Counted from the stretch's first letter, positions 1-11,605 are shown. The stretch is DNA of 64,000 nucleotides from Sarcophilus harrisii (GCF_902635505.1 NC_045429.1:161036997-161100996); one strand, 5' to 3'. Notes: generated by a model not told the origin, from the sequence alone. Translations and numbers: made by a program.

Positions 1-69
1 ACACTGCAACATCCATCTGTAGAAGCAATGATCATAGCAAAAAGAAAAAAAATTTAATGGAATGGATAA

Positions 70-870
70 GTTTATTTATCATGACAGTATGCTTTCCAGG
101 AACGTACACATAGATGATGAGGTTGCCCCACATGCTGTCAGAGATTGGCAGGTCTGTTTTGGCAGGTTATGAAGGAAAGTCTGGAAGAGTAGAGGTGTTA
201 GATTGCCCAACAAACTGAAGGTCTTTAAAGGTATTAGATTGACCTCATTGTTATATGGCTGTGAAACCTGTGCAGTATACCGCACCATGCCAGGAAATTG
301 AGTCTCTTCTATTTGAATTGCCTTAGGAAGATTCTGAAGATCATCTGGCAAGAGAAGGTACTGGACTGTGAGGTCCTTTTTCAAATTGAATTGTCAAGCA
401 TTCAAATTCTACTGCAGAAAGTACAACTCCAATGGGCTGGCCATGCTATTGTAATGCCAAACATATATTTGTCTAAAGACTATTTTTACTGAGAATTCAT
501 ACAAAGCAAGCAATGACATGGAGATCAAAAGAAGTAATTCAAAGACACTAAAGATTTCTCAAGAATTTTGGAATCGATTGTGTGACACAGGAGACATTAG
601 CAAAGGACTGCCCAACATGATGTGCCCACACCAAAGAAAGAACTAAGCTCTATGAGCAAAGTATAATTGCAATAGCTTAAAAGAAATGTGAAATGCATAA
701 ATTTAAAGATATCTCCACTATAAATGTTCACATGGACAATTTGTACCCAACCTGTGATTGAGCCTTTCAAGTTCATATTGGTTTGGTCAGTCATAGTCGA
801 TACACTTTGCCTTGATCCAGACATAGTGATATCATTTTGGTCTTTGATCATAGACAACAATCAAATAGAT
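70..870 (+). mobile_element. RTE-clade LINE, decayed 3' end of ORF2
   Basis: This is the C-terminal part of an RTE-type reverse transcriptase ORF. Translated pieces from shifting frames read, in order, LSRNVHIDDE, LLYGCETC, a CLRKILKI block (around 325-350), an RWAGH-like block reading QWAGH (around 430-445), and near 745-800 a PTC...IGLVSH stretch like the C-terminal finger of RTE proteins. The endonuclease and the main RT core lie outside the window or are lost. Stops and frame changes are frequent, so it is an old relic. RTE LINEs are the expected partner that moves MAR1 SINEs, which are common in this window. The family assignment is sound; the exact subfamily is unknown. Confidence 0.8.
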
Positions 871-871
871 T

Positions 872-985
872 TTACATGTGTAGAAATCAAGTTTCAGAGA
901 GGTTAAATTACTTGTCCAAGACCACAAACCACAGCTCCTTCTGCTTGCAAGGTCATTATTCTTTTTACTACAAAACACTATTTGT
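872..985 (-). repeat. MIR/THER1 core-SINE fragment
   Basis: The reverse-strand MIR core is readable as a degenerate form of gaggttaaattacttgtcc followed by a damaged hydrophobic 'cacagct' segment. It abuts the 3' end of the RTE relic. Confidence 0.6.
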
Positions 986-1334
986 CTAATTATAATTACT
1001 CCTTCCCCTCACCCACTCAGAAAAAAAATCCAAGATAAATGGTAGTTTATAAAGATTTCTAGAGTGGCACTAAAGGAAAGAAAATCTTTCACAGTCCCTG
1101 AATTTTCCAATTCATAAAAATCTTGGTGTAAAATCCTGGCATTTTGGCTGTTGGCTCCTTAGAAAGGATTGAAGAATTATAGGAAAAAGAAAGAATAAAA
1201 GAACAAAATCTCTACTAAAATGAATAGTCTTGCTGGAAGTGTATTTTGTTTTTTTTATTTTTTTTACTTTTCACATTGGAAGAATTCAAGCAAATCATCT
1301 TATTTCAGGGGCTCAATGAAATATATACTATACT
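986..1334. other. No recognised feature
   Basis: AT-rich single-copy-looking sequence with short A and T runs near 1021 and 1250. No open frame of note and no repeat family that I recognise. Confidence 0.5.
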
Positions 1335-1445
1335 GAAAACAGTAATCATAGTTAACATTTCTAAAGCACTTAAAAACATAATTCTCAGACCATCTCATTT
1401 GATCCTTACAACAACTGAGTGAGATATGTTCTCAAATATCACCAT
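1335..1445 (-). repeat. THER1/MIR 3' part
   Basis: The sequence passes through atctcatttgatccttacaa, the usual reverse-strand 3' landmark of the THER1/MIR group, then decays before the core. Confidence 0.55.
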
Positions 1446-1824
1446 TGGTTTGGATGTTCTCCGAATGATGTAGATCATGATCCACACACCCCTGTTCATT
1501 CTAGCATCTCTTACTGAGAACACTTCATAAATTTACTATGAGGATTCTGTTTACTATTCCAATAGCTTTTCTTTTTTTCTCCTGATGTCATGATAAACCA
1601 TATGTGATAGATAATCCCTGTTCATCCTTGGTTTTCACTACATGTATCACTGGATACGTTCTTCTGATGTCATCTTTTTTATTTTTGTTTGTTTGTTTCT
1701 TGGTCGAGTCCCTTATTACTTATACCTTCTAGATGCTACACCCATCATATGCTCCGACACAGCCTTCAGGGTAATACTTATTTTTTGTCTATTATATTCT
1801 ATGTCACACCTGCATTAAGAACTA
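1446..1824. other. No recognised feature
   Basis: AT-rich sequence with a short TTTG repeat near 1685. The 64-codon frame starting at 1689 has no recognisable protein pattern. Confidence 0.5.
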
Positions 1825-1975
1825 CAGTGATTATGATTCTCATTTTTCAGATGATAAGCTATTTGGAGGGATTGAGTGACTGATTTATCTGTGGTCACAC
1901 AGCTAGTAAATGCCAGGGGCAGAATTTGCATCTATGCCTTTCTCACTTCATATTTAGTCTCTGTTCATCTACTCC
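1825..1975 (-). repeat. MIR fragment
   Basis: Shows the reverse-strand core ending in ggtcacacagctagtaaatg, with diverged flanks on both sides. Confidence 0.65.
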
Positions 1976-2824
1976 TTAACCTGGTCTAGCCAATTAGATT
2001 CAGTGAAAACTGTGAAATTTCCAGCCACTGGTCTTTCTAGATGTCCACATTAGAATTCCTATGGTTCTGATCTGGCAATGAGATTTGAAAGAATGGGAAG
2101 AGATGGAACGAGGGGAAACTTGATCTGAAGGATTTCACTAGAGTTTTATCTGTGAATAATATTTAAGTGTCTGATATAAAAAAGCAATTTCCTGTTGCCC
2201 TTTACCATTCTTGGTAGTAACTCCACTCTTTTCATCTTTCAGAGACTTTATGAAATTATCATGACCAAGACTAGTGCTGCTTGCCCTATGGACCAGAAGC
2301 CCCCATGTTGCAAAACAGACACATGTTAGGTGAATGATTTCAGGAGTTTTTCTGGGACTGCTTTTCCCTAAGTTATTGAGCACAATGCTCAATACTCAGC
2401 TGGCCTCCGGTAAAGGTCCCATTGTTCTGGAAGAAGCCGTATGCTACCCTTTAGCGACAACGGAAATTAAACTGTGTTATGATAACATTGATGGATCGGA
2501 CTCTTGTGCATAAATGAAAGGAAAAAAAGTTTTATAAAAGGATTGTGTCCTGAATTCCCCTCTTAGCTAAAAGAATGCACAATCAGCCCCACTTGAGTTA
2601 CAATAAAGGCAGCATTCCACCATGGTAGAATTCATTCCTTCTATAACAGGTAGCAAAATTTTCACAAGGGCAAACCAATGAGCAGATGCTAATTAGAAAC
2701 AAAAGATTCTTTATTTTGCCTTAAGAAATGATGAGATCAAAGTTAAAAAACACACAAAAATAGGGTATTAAATAAATACCCTAACTTCCCAAGAATTCAA
2801 ATTATAGGTCAATAAGTATGATTT
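1976..2824. other. No recognised feature
   Basis: About 850 bases with no repeat that I can name. An 84-codon minus-strand frame at 2138-2392 has no family signature and is probably chance. Confidence 0.5.
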
Positions 2825-2935
2825 GAACATCCATCTTGTACTGTGTTATGTACTGTGAAGAACACCAAAGAAATATATTCTTTTCTCTAAAGGTTTATAG
2901 TCTTGTTAGGGAAACCATATACAGGTGATGATTAA
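2825..2935 (-). repeat. L2 LINE 3' end
   Basis: Follows the reversed L2 end: a diverged 'tactgtgttatgtactgtg' segment, then a 'ctaaaggtttatagtcttg' segment corresponding to the L2 'aaggagcttacagtc' block. Confidence 0.55.
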
Positions 2936-3044
2936 AAAACAAAATGAACAAAATGAAACATTGAAAATAATTGAAAATAATTAATGCTTCAAAGGTATGG
3001 TATAGACATAAGGCCTGTGCTAGGAAGCAGGGACATGACTATCA

Positions 3045-3275
3045 TCTTATCAAGAACAATGAACTTTGGAGTCAGAAAATATGATTTAAAATCACAGATC
3101 TGTTATTTCTTAAATATAATTTGGTCCAGTCACTTAATCCGTAGGTTTTTCATTCTGTAAAATGGAAATGCTACTAGTTATATTATTTACTTCATTGGGT
3201 TGTTATGAAAACAACTAAATAATGATGAAAATCTCTTTATAACTGTCAAGTTAAAAGTATGTTATCATACTGTTA
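3045..3275 (+). repeat. MIR/THER1 core-SINE
   Basis: Contains the core in order: a ggagtcag head, a decayed B-box region, 'ccagtcacttaatcc', 'tgtaaaatggaaatgctact', then the 'gggttgttatgaaaac' 3' part. Confidence 0.7.
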
Positions 3276-3419
3276 TTAGAATAAGAATCCTTAATCCTTT
3301 TTTTTAAACAGAGAAAGGATATGAAATACAGAGAAGGATATGAAGACTTGATTAAAGTCCTGTAGCTAATAAGAGTTTTTCAGAAGTATGCTGGGGTCAG
3401 TTCTGATGACTTGAGAAAG

Positions 3420-3675
3420 TCAACTGTTAAATTTCAATATAAGCATTCCCAACTCAGAAATCAGTACACCCCACAAATCAGGGATTGATTTACTGTTTTG
3501 TCAATTGTCTAGACTTAAGAAAGGATGGAGCAAATGTTAAAAATGTAGATTAAACTTAAAACTGTGTCGGTGTATATTATTCTCTTAGATTGTTAAACAT
3601 TTCTTGGCACACTTGAGGAAGCTCTCACCTCACCTAAAAGGCCTAAGTGATAACTCCTACTGATCCTCAGTAGAT
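3420..3675. repeat. Unclassified dispersed repeat, copy 1
   Basis: Shares a string of blocks with 24483-24745 in the same order and orientation: actgttaaattt, gattgatttactgttttgt, ctagactta, gattaaacttaaaa and ttgttaaacattt. Neither copy has an ORF, clear terminal repeats or a poly-A tail. I do not know the family name. The similarity over roughly 250 bases shows that it is repetitive. Confidence 0.6.
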
Positions 3676-3719
3676 CTCAGAGGGTGATATGAAGTGTCAT
3701 ATACAAGTCGGTCCTCCAT

Positions 3720-3930
3720 GGGAATTGAAAAAGCCTTTCTTGATCTTCCTTAACAGTTGTGCCCTCTCTATGTTGATTAGCTCCAAATTTTCATGGCATT
3801 TAGTGTGTTTGTATATCGTTCTTTGCATGTTGTCTCCTCACATAGACTGTGAAGCTGAAAGTTTTTCTTGATATCCTCAAGTGCTTAGCAAAGTTTCTGA
3901 CACATAGTAGGCACTCCATGAATACTTAGT
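3720..3930 (+). repeat. L2 LINE 3' end
   Basis: Reads through diverged L2 3' landmarks: a pyrimidine-rich 'cattgtctc'-like part, 'agactgtgaagct', then 'tgacacatagtaggcactcc' and a degenerate 'aatacttagtag' terminus. Confidence 0.65.
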
Positions 3931-5389
3931 AGTAAAATAAGTATTTCTTCTTTGCAACACCTTTCCTTTCTGCTGCAGCAAAAAAGACTTTCAGAATATC
4001 TGGTCAGGTACATAGAATGGTTCTTTGGACAGAGATCCAGGGCTATAATGCTAGATTTAGGACTTCCCTTCAATCCAATTTCCCTCTGGCCTTTCTCAGG
4101 CTTGGCTAAGGAAGGATAAATATACCAGCCTCTCTTCCTCCGAAAAAGTTCATAGATGGTAACTATAAATTTCTGCATTTTTTCTCTTTTTGATACTTGG
4201 TAGTTTTAGTCTCTTGACCAAGAGTTTTACACATAGCATCTCATTTGATTTGTGTAGCAACCTTTAAAGCATATTCTGAAATATCACTGTTTAAATATTT
4301 CTTAAACAATACTCACCATCATCCATCTAAGCTTGTGTGATTCTTGTCTGTGACTTCCCAGAAATTTACTACAAGAGACGCATACAATATGCTGTAGTCT
4401 TCCTTGCTTTCTCCTAATGTCCTGAAGATTACAGTGGAGCACATGGTTTGTCCACAGTTTATTTCTTACTCTTTCCTTGTCTTGTTTTTATTTTGTTTGT
4501 TTTTTGTCATGCATACAAGGCTTTGAAATTTTTGGAATTGACAAAACAAACAAAAAACAACTTCAATTTCTTTCTGGTACTCTCTTTTAAATCTCTCTGT
4601 CTCTGTTTCTCTCTTTCTCTCTCTTTTTTTTTCTCTCTCTCAGTAGGTAAATTTGGTGGGATTATTCAAAAAACTCTAGGTTATATTTATGTGTTTTTGT
4701 GTGTATGGTATGGGACTGGAGTGGGACAAGGTGGGGTAGGTCTTCCTGAGTCACCAGAGCAATTCACTTCTCCTTAGTGGGGGTATAGGGGATAAATAAG
4801 ACAGATGGAATATTTCCTCAGATTAAATAGAGATGTAATCATCAGGTGGCTTTGGCAACCACTCACTTGATCCCATGCAGTACAAAGGATATAGTACTAT
4901 CTGGGTCCCATTCTCACTGTGATGCCTCTGTTCAAATACCCATACCACTGGGCAGAAGTGCTGAAGATGCTCCATATTCTTTGTGGTTCTCAGGGAGTAG
5001 ACAATTTTAATTTCTTAGCTTTATTTTTTCTTTTAGAAGTCAGGTTGACTCATTATGTGGAGGCAAGGGTATGTGTGTGTGGATTATTGGCTAAATCCAT
5101 AATAAAAACAGATGTTTACCATCTATTTGCAAACTCTGCCTCTTCTGGCAACTGGATACATTTTGGTAAAGTCTTTTAACTTGGCATGAAGAAATTAAAA
5201 GTCCATAGAACAGACAGGCGTGCTTGGATACAACATGGGAACATGTTGCATGGGAATAATTAAAGCGACGAACAATACATAATAGGATACTAGTGTGGGC
5301 TGCTTATCCACAGATCCTTACCATTCCTCAATCAGTGTACAATTGGAACACAGTTCTAGGAAACACATGTTTCTATTTCCCTCTGTCTT
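3931..5389. other. Mostly unassigned; weak THER1 trace and short CT tract
   Basis: A weak reverse-strand THER1 trace (acatagcatctcatttgatt) lies at about 4225-4300 and a pyrimidine run at 4590-4645. Several frames of 85-110 codons occur, including one at 4448-4777, but they cross the CT tract and show no protein family signature. Confidence 0.4.
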
Positions 5390-5620
5390 CCCTCAAGCCA
5401 GCCAAATCTTGTCTCCCCAAAGAAACCTTTTCTGATACCTCTATTGATTAGCTACATTTTCTTCCTGTATATATCTTGTTTTTACATAGTTGTTTTATTC
5501 ATTGTCTGCCACATTAGTCTACAAGCCCCTTTGCTTTTTTTTATGTTGTCAGAACTTATCCCATTGACTGTCTCTAGGCTCTTAATAAATGCTTATTGAC
5601 TGATTTATTGATTGTTTAGA
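5390..5620 (+). repeat. L2 LINE 3' end
   Basis: Runs from 'aaagaaaccttttctgatacc' (the L2 'gaagccttccctgat' block) to 'cttaataaatgcttattgac', the L2 terminus. Confidence 0.75.
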
Positions 5621-6411
5621 TAGTCTACTCTCCCCCAACCATGAGTAGTCAAAGGAATATTTAAACAACAGAACAATTCAGAACTTGAAACATCTAACAG
5701 AGACAATTATCAGATGGGGATGAAGAAACTCTGGAATGATTATACACCTGGAAACACAACATGGGAGATGGACTCAGGAAAAAGAAGCTCTCATGGTTGA
5801 AGCTTTTCTTGGTCTTGACCATCTTATCACTGACTTCTCCTAACCCTTCCGGTCCACTGTTAGCTTGTTAGTAAGGGATCAGAATGAGTCAATCCATCAG
5901 TCAATCCAAACAAGTTTGACCAAACAAGTTAGAAGTTTGACTCTTCCACATTGCTCCAGCATTTCTCTCGGACCTTGACCGTGGCTTCCTTCCATTGTGA
6001 ATCATGATACTTCCTCTGGCTACTTCCTCTTTCACTCCTTATCCACTACTACATGCAGCAAGGGACAGAGTGAGAGGGTATCTATAAAAATAAGTGAATG
6101 AATTAAGACAAGAATCCAAGTTTTAAGATTCCAGTCTAAAATTCTAGCCACGTCCCATCCTGTGAAAGTATTTTAAAAGTATCATTTTCTTGTCCTCCAT
6201 ATACACACACTGGGAAAGAAGGCTAGCATTATGAAGAGAGGGCAAGAGAGAACATATATAGCCTCTTGATTGTCAAGATATCATTAGCCATAAATGTCTA
6301 CCTACCTTGTTCATCTCACTCTATCAAGTACCTCTCATTAAAGATCCTATCTTATTTGTTCCTTTAAAAAACACAAGCCAATAATAGAGTTGTTTTTATT
6401 TTTGTTTTTGT
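5621..6411. other. No recognised feature
   Basis: About 790 bases without an identifiable repeat or ORF. A short local repeat of 'aacaagttngac' occurs at 5910-5940. Confidence 0.45.
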
Positions 6412-6540
6412 GGAGGCAGATTGTGTCACATGATTTTCCCAGAGTCACACAGCATTTAAATATCTGAGGCTGCACTTGAACTCAGGTCCTCCTGACTCTA
6501 GACCTGGTGCTCTATCTACTGTACCATCTAGCTGTCCCAA
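6412..6540 (-). mobile_element. SINE1/WSINE1-type SINE
   Basis: On the minus strand it reads ggacagctagatggtacag, then the B-box-like gagttcaagtgcag, and ends in a T-rich stretch on this strand (the A-rich tail). It lacks the RTE-like end seen on MAR1. Moderately diverged. Confidence 0.8.
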
Positions 6541-7674
6541 GAAAGGATTTTTTAGGGGAAAAAAGTAACACTTTATAGGAAGCATGAAAGTCCTTATTAC
6601 TGTGAGAAGTCAATCTATTCTTTGAAGAAGTAGGTTTACACAAGCAATCCATAACTCCAAATATAAGCATAATTATCAACTTCTATCTTATCCTTTGGCT
6701 TTTTACCATCCATAAATTTCCATAGAAACAAACAACAGACTAAAAAGAAATCCAATCTCTTTCAGGAGGGAATCATCTGGTATGTGGAGAGAGAGAGAAA
6801 CAAAAAATCACTTGGGCTATTTGTAAATTATACAAATGTGGAATCAATATAATTTTCCATTGTGTTCTTTAAAAATTAATTAACATCATGTAGCTTTCAG
6901 CAACTAAGCTTTGGAATTTAAGTCTTAGAAGGGACTGAGTAGAGTCTTCCAGAAGAATGAACCTTAATTTGAATTGTGTATTACTTACATGTGACTCTTT
7001 TGTTCTTTTCTTCAAATTAAACAAATATGTGAAAATGAATTTTCTTTCATTTGTATTTCCTGAATAGAAGGATAAGTTGGATCACAGAATTTATTTTTCA
7101 CTCTCTCTGAGGGACCTGACTACAGTAGGTGAATAGGAAATGAAGAGCAGCTACTTTAATGCCCTCCATTCCCATATTTTTCTATTTGCTTCTGTCCTGA
7201 ATTTGAAGCCATACCAACCAGCATGGATGCTCCTTTCTGAACACTTATGAAGACCAGTAAGCAAGCTTGTGCAAATATGCTTGCTTTTTTTGAATGTCAT
7301 GCCCTTTCCTTCCAACTCTCAACCCCATGAATCTATGAAGTTATTACTATAGGTACACAACTGATCAGAATGAAGCTGGAAGGAAGATGCCTATAAAAGC
7401 CTTTCTCTAGGGGATGATGAATTAAAACTTGAAAATCCATGAAATAAATGAGTTACAAAATGATACTTTAGCTCATTTACCAAACAGTACCCATAGCCAA
7501 GAACTATATACAAATTTTATGGTTATTTAAAAGTTAAGGGTTGGAAGAAGGAAGAAGCTATAGCTTGTTACATTGAATCACTGCCTATGAGCCAGAAGGA
7601 TCATGTGATTCCTCTTATAGGATATGCTTTAGATAATAAACCATGGAAAAGCACTAGAATCATGATATACAATA
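6541..7674. other. No recognised feature
   Basis: About 1.1 kb of AT-rich sequence with a short 'gagagagaga' run near 6788. No repeat family or ORF could be supported. Confidence 0.45.
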
Positions 7675-7870
7675 TTGAACAGAAGGAAGATATTGGACTT
7701 GAAGTCAGAAGTTGTGGTTCAAATCTTGCCTCTGTCACTTACAATTTATGTGACTTTGGGTAACTTACTTAAACTTGTCAATGTCTTATTTCCTAATTTC
7801 TTAATTTTCCTAATTAGGAGTTAAATTCAATAACCCCTAAAATGCTTTTACATTGTATCTATGATCCTAT
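7675..7870 (+). repeat. MIR/THER1 core-SINE
   Basis: Head 'gacttgaagtcagaag', B box 'ggttcaaatcttgcc', core 'tgtgactttgggtaac', and a THER1-like tail ending 'tatctatgatcctatga'. Confidence 0.75.
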
Positions 7871-7901
7871 GATAACAATGATTCAATTCTATGGGCAGAA
7901 G

Positions 7902-7904
<3 letters not shown>

Positions 7905-7941
<37 letters not shown>
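7905..7941. repeat. (TG)n microsatellite
   Basis: Uninterrupted TG dinucleotide repeat of about 18 units, immediately downstream of the THER1 tail. Confidence 0.95.
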
Positions 7942-7943
<2 letters not shown>

Positions 7944-7989
7944 AAGGGAAGATACAAAGACTCACAAGGTAAAATCCCCCTCTTTAAAG

Positions 7990-8150
7990 AATATAGATTT
8001 AGAACTAGAATGTACATTGGGGCTTTAAATACAGTTCATTATTTTATAGATTAGGAAAAATGAGGAGTAGAGAAATTTAATGATTTCCCAGGTAGCTGAG
8101 TGACAGAACCAGATACTTCAATGCCTCATCTGTTGCAGCCCATTGTCATC
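7990..8150 (-). repeat. MIR/THER1 3' half
   Basis: Reverse-strand 3' portion: 'agaactagaatgtacattgg', then a decayed 'gattaggaaaaatgaggag' and 'tttcccaggtagctgagtga'. Confidence 0.55.
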
Positions 8151-8634
8151 TATAATCTATAGTCTAGTGGTTTTCCACATTTTGGAAATAACACTGACAT
8201 CGATAGAGTAAAGAAGTCCCTGAACTAGACAGAAACCTGAAAGTCATGTTGCATTAAAAATTTTCCAGAGATAATGTAGATATAATGATATTAAACATAA
8301 AATCCTCATATTAAACAACATATACTTGGAGGTCCTTACACTTAGGTATAAGTAAAAGAAAAATTTCTCTATACTAATGACACTATATTTAACTCTGCAG
8401 CAGTTATTATCCTTTAGTATCTATGCATAATCTGTAAGTATGCATTTCTATGGTTCATGTGGACTTCATATTTATTTATAGTTTTATTGGAAATATTATA
8501 ATGCTAATGGTTGTATTTTTTTATCCCAATTTATGATGTCATTTGGTTTAGAGAGCTGGCTGTGGTGCTGAGAAAATATTAACTTATCCAGGATTATAAC
8601 AATTGGGGCAAGGGAACACTAAAAGTTAGAGAAG
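8151..8634. other. No recognised feature
   Basis: AT-rich, no repeat family or ORF that I can support. Confidence 0.45.
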
Positions 8635-8825
8635 AGTACCATGGTATGTTGGATAGAGGACTGGAGATAGGAGTTCAAATTCATCCTCAGATACTTATTA
8701 GCTGTGTGATCCTAGGCTAGTCATTTAAACACTCTTTGCCTCACCTCTATGATTTGTAAAATGAAAGGGATGGATTTAATTTCTGGGTCATTTCAAGTTC
8801 TAAACTGCTGATTTCATAATTAAAA
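8635..8825 (+). repeat. THER1/MIR core-SINE
   Basis: Has 'ggatagaggactggagatag', 'gagttcaaattcatcctcag', 'tagctgtgtgatcctaggc', and a tail 'tgtaaaatgaaagggatgg'. Confidence 0.75.
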
Positions 8826-9034
8826 AGAAAACTGATTCTAAAATTTTCATTTTTTGTTATTAATTATTTTATTATCCAAAATAAATTTCTATATATCAGG
8901 AAGGTGGTGATGTTATTTATGTTCATTTTCTTATTTTGTTTTAAACTAATATGAAGAATTCTTGGTACAGATCAACAATTCAGCTGAATATTTTTGTCTT
9001 AGGTAATTGCTTGAACACTGATAGGATAAGTAAC

Positions 9035-9280
9035 TTGTTCAGTCGTTTTTCCAGTCATGTGTATTTGGTTGTTTTTATTGTTTTGAAAAGATACAGAAGT
9101 AGTTTTCCATTTCCTCCTCCAGTTCATTTGACAGATGAAGAAACTGACATAAATAGGATTAAATGACTTGCCCAGGATCACACAGCTAGTAAGTCTCTGA
9201 GGCTGGATTTTGGTCCAGGAAGATGTATCTTTCTGACTTCAGGTATGGTAGCTCTATCACTATGACACTTAATTGTCCCT
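9035..9280 (-). mobile_element. MAR1-type tRNA-RTE SINE
   Basis: Nearly full length. On the plus strand it opens with ttgttcagtcg, the reversed RTE-like 3' end, runs through 'cagatgaagaaactgac' and 'gatcacacagctagtaagt', and closes with 'cacttaattgtccctta', the tRNA-like head. There is no poly-A tail. Confidence 0.85.
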
Positions 9281-9311
9281 TAAATAACTTACTTTTGTTC
9301 ATACTGCTTGA

Positions 9312-9375
9312 GCCAGAGGTAGGTCTTGAACACAGGTTTTCTTGACTACAAGACCACATTTTTATCTGGGATGTC
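9312..9375 (-). repeat. MIR fragment
   Basis: Short reverse-strand piece with 'gaggtaggtcttgaacacag' followed by 'tcttgactacaagaccaca'. Confidence 0.4.
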
Positions 9376-10077
9376 AAGTTCCTTCTCAGTAGCCTTAATA
9401 TTCTTGATAATGTAAAGTATATATTTTCATCTTTTGAAGGAAGTCAATGCTGTTCCCTCCCCCCTTTTTCTCTCTTCCTCCCTACCCCCCTCCTGCCCAC
9501 CAACCTTGCACACTTGAATGCAACTTATATTTAGCTTTGAAAGTAAGGGTTTGCTTGACCTAGACCCAAATCAAAGCAGGACCTAGACTTCCAGGACCTG
9601 CAAAGAAAGGAAAAATGATTTCAAGCACAGTATTTGCTCTCTAGAACACAGGAAAGGCTCTGACCTTGAGCCCTCTGGGGAGAAGGAGGACACAGTGCCC
9701 TAACCCTGGTGATGAAAGAGATAAATTGAAATATGAAATGCTTCCAAATATCTGTTGCCAGGAAGCAGATGACATGCTAAATTGCTGTGCAGATTGAGTA
9801 CTTAATTCAGTGATTTCCTGAGAGGGGAGTTACCAGAACAGCCATTTTGCCTTTTCTGGCAAATAAAGCATTCTCGGACTGCTGTCTCCAGGAGTCTTTC
9901 CTCTGTTTCCTGTTGTAGGAAGGGCTGTTTCCTGCAGAAAGACTCCTGATTAGACTCTGCACTATTATAGTAGGCAGAAGGCTAAGGAGCAGGTTACTCC
10001 TGTACACTGGAGAGTGATTGGTGGAATAATTCACTGAAATTATTGTCACATGGATCCTTATTTTAGAAAATGTAGGT
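9376..10077. other. Repeat-poor stretch with a C/T-rich patch
   Basis: A pyrimidine-rich patch lies at 9453-9505. From 9540 to 10050 the sequence is more GC-balanced than its surroundings and matches no repeat that I know. A minus-strand frame at 9807-10295 exists only because it runs into the adjoining GA microsatellite. Confidence 0.45.
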
Positions 10078-10305
10078 GGAGGGAAAGAAAAGGGGGAAAG
10101 AGAAGAAGGGAAGGAAGGGGGGAGAAGGAGAGAGAGAGAGAGAGACCGACCAAAAAGGGACAGAGACAGAGACAGACAGAGAGACCCAGAGAAACAGCGA
10201 TAGACAGAGATAGAGAGATAGAGACACACAGAGAGGGACAGAGACAGACAGAAAGACACAGATAGAGACAGACACACACAGATATAGAGAGACACACAGA
10301 GAGAT
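10078..10305. repeat. GA-rich microsatellite, (AGAGAC)n-like
   Basis: Purine-rich tract that changes from GGGAAA/GAAGG to GAGAGA and then to an AGAGACAGAC pattern. The overlapping frames on both strands are low-complexity and not genes. Confidence 0.95.
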
Positions 10306-10719
10306 CAATCTCAGTGAAATCATCTTAATTCAACTGAACTTTTAGTCAGAAATCTTCATTTAATTAGTTGCTAATCATCACGAAAGATAGCCATAACCAT
10401 TTCTATGCTTCAGTTCAGGTTTTATGGCACACTCTCTGAACTTGATTTCATTTAGAAGAGATTCACATTTATTAATGGAACAGAGGCCAAATGTTCCTAA
10501 TGCTTGTGTGAGGATCCTAGAGTATCTCTGATAACTGTTGTTCCTGGGAAGCATCCTGCCAAGAATGGTTCTAAGTGAAGAGTGTGTGTTTGAGATTAGG
10601 CAAAGAATGAGGTTTTTAGAAGTGGAAACAAGATGCTTGTTAGTTATGTCTCTCCTTTCAACTCCTACAACATGAAGCAACCTTATATTTCTTTAGCATT
10701 TTAAGTTTAACAGAGTTAA
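10306..10719. other. No recognised feature
   Basis: Holds a 100-codon minus-strand frame (10378-10680) with no motif, no neighbours and no obvious splice context. Confidence 0.45.
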
Positions 10720-10935
10720 CATTTTATATAGTACTCTGAGGTTGGCTATGCACTTTCCATATAATATTTCATTTGCTCCATATAATAATCTTATGATGTA
10801 GGTGCTATTATTATCCCTATTTTGGATGATACAAATGTGAAAAAAGAGACTTGCGTAGGATCAAATAGGTAGTCAATGTCTGAGGCACGATCATCTTCCT
10901 GACTCTAACTAAGGTCCACTTTGTCAATCCCATAA
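10720..10935 (-). repeat. THER1/MIR core-SINE
   Basis: Reads 'aatatttcatttgctccata', 'gatgtaggtgctattattat', 'cctattttggatgatac', then 'gtctgaggcacgatcatctt' toward the head. Confidence 0.65.
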
Positions 10936-10944
10936 CAACTCCAT

Positions 10945-11105
10945 TCCTTAAATAGAATTTTTATTTTCATTCCATTGCAAGCTTAGAGGAATAAATGACT
11001 TGCATGGAGTCTCATAACTTTCAGAATATCTCAGAAAAAAGTTGCATTCAAAGCCATTATCTTCATTCTCTGAATTCAGCCCTTTTCCATTCTGCCATAT
11101 GTTCT
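10945..11105 (-). repeat. MIR-like relic
   Basis: Only the core 'gacttgcatggagtctcata' is readable; the flanks are strongly diverged. Confidence 0.35.
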
Positions 11106-11261
11106 ACACCATAAATATGGCATTGAAATACACTATCTTGAATTTTTTACACGTATATCTTTGTTTCTATGATATTGCAACCTTATTGAACCAAGGGATC
11201 CTTTTTGGTATTTCCAATGACAAAGTAAATTTCAATTGATCATCACTCAGTATCATAACTA

Positions 11262-11485
11262 GGGAAGCTAAGTGGCACAGTGGATAGAAGCTGGACCTGA
11301 AGTCAGTAAGAATCATGTTCCTTCAAACCATGCCTCAGATATTCACTAGCTATGTGACCCTACCTCAGTTTCCTAATCTGACAAATGAACTAAAGAAGGA
11401 AATAGCAAACCATTCTAGTATCTCTGCCAAGAAAACCCCAAATGGGGTCACAAAAAGTCAGATATGACTTGAGATGACCAAACCC
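11262..11485 (+). mobile_element. MAR1-type SINE
   Basis: Head 'aagctaagtggcacagtgg', middle 'cctcagtttcctaatctgac', and the RTE-like end 'ccaaatggggtcacaaaaag' then 'cagatatgactt'. Part of the core between 'gaccct' and 'acctcag' is missing. Confidence 0.85.
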
Positions 11486-11492
11486 CACTGAA

Positions 11493-11605
11493 CTGTAAAT
11501 TCCATGAAGGCAGAGACTCTATCTCATCTAAATTGTACCTGCCTGCTGTGTCTTGCACAAAGCAGGTGCTTAATAAATACCTGGTGAATAAATGAATAAA
11601 TGAAC
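11493..11605 (+). repeat. L2 LINE 3' end
   Basis: Classic L2 terminus: 'gtaaattccatgaaggcag', 'tcttgcacaaagcagg', 'cttaataaatacctggtg', then AATGAATA repeats. Confidence 0.85.

Noticed and set aside
4448-4777. 109-codon plus-strand frame that starts with hydrophobic residues
   Set aside because: The hydrophobic look comes from T-rich and CT-rich DNA; no recognisable family or splice signals.
10378-10680. 100-codon minus-strand frame
   Set aside because: No motif, no supporting context, and a frame of this length is expected by chance in 64 kb.
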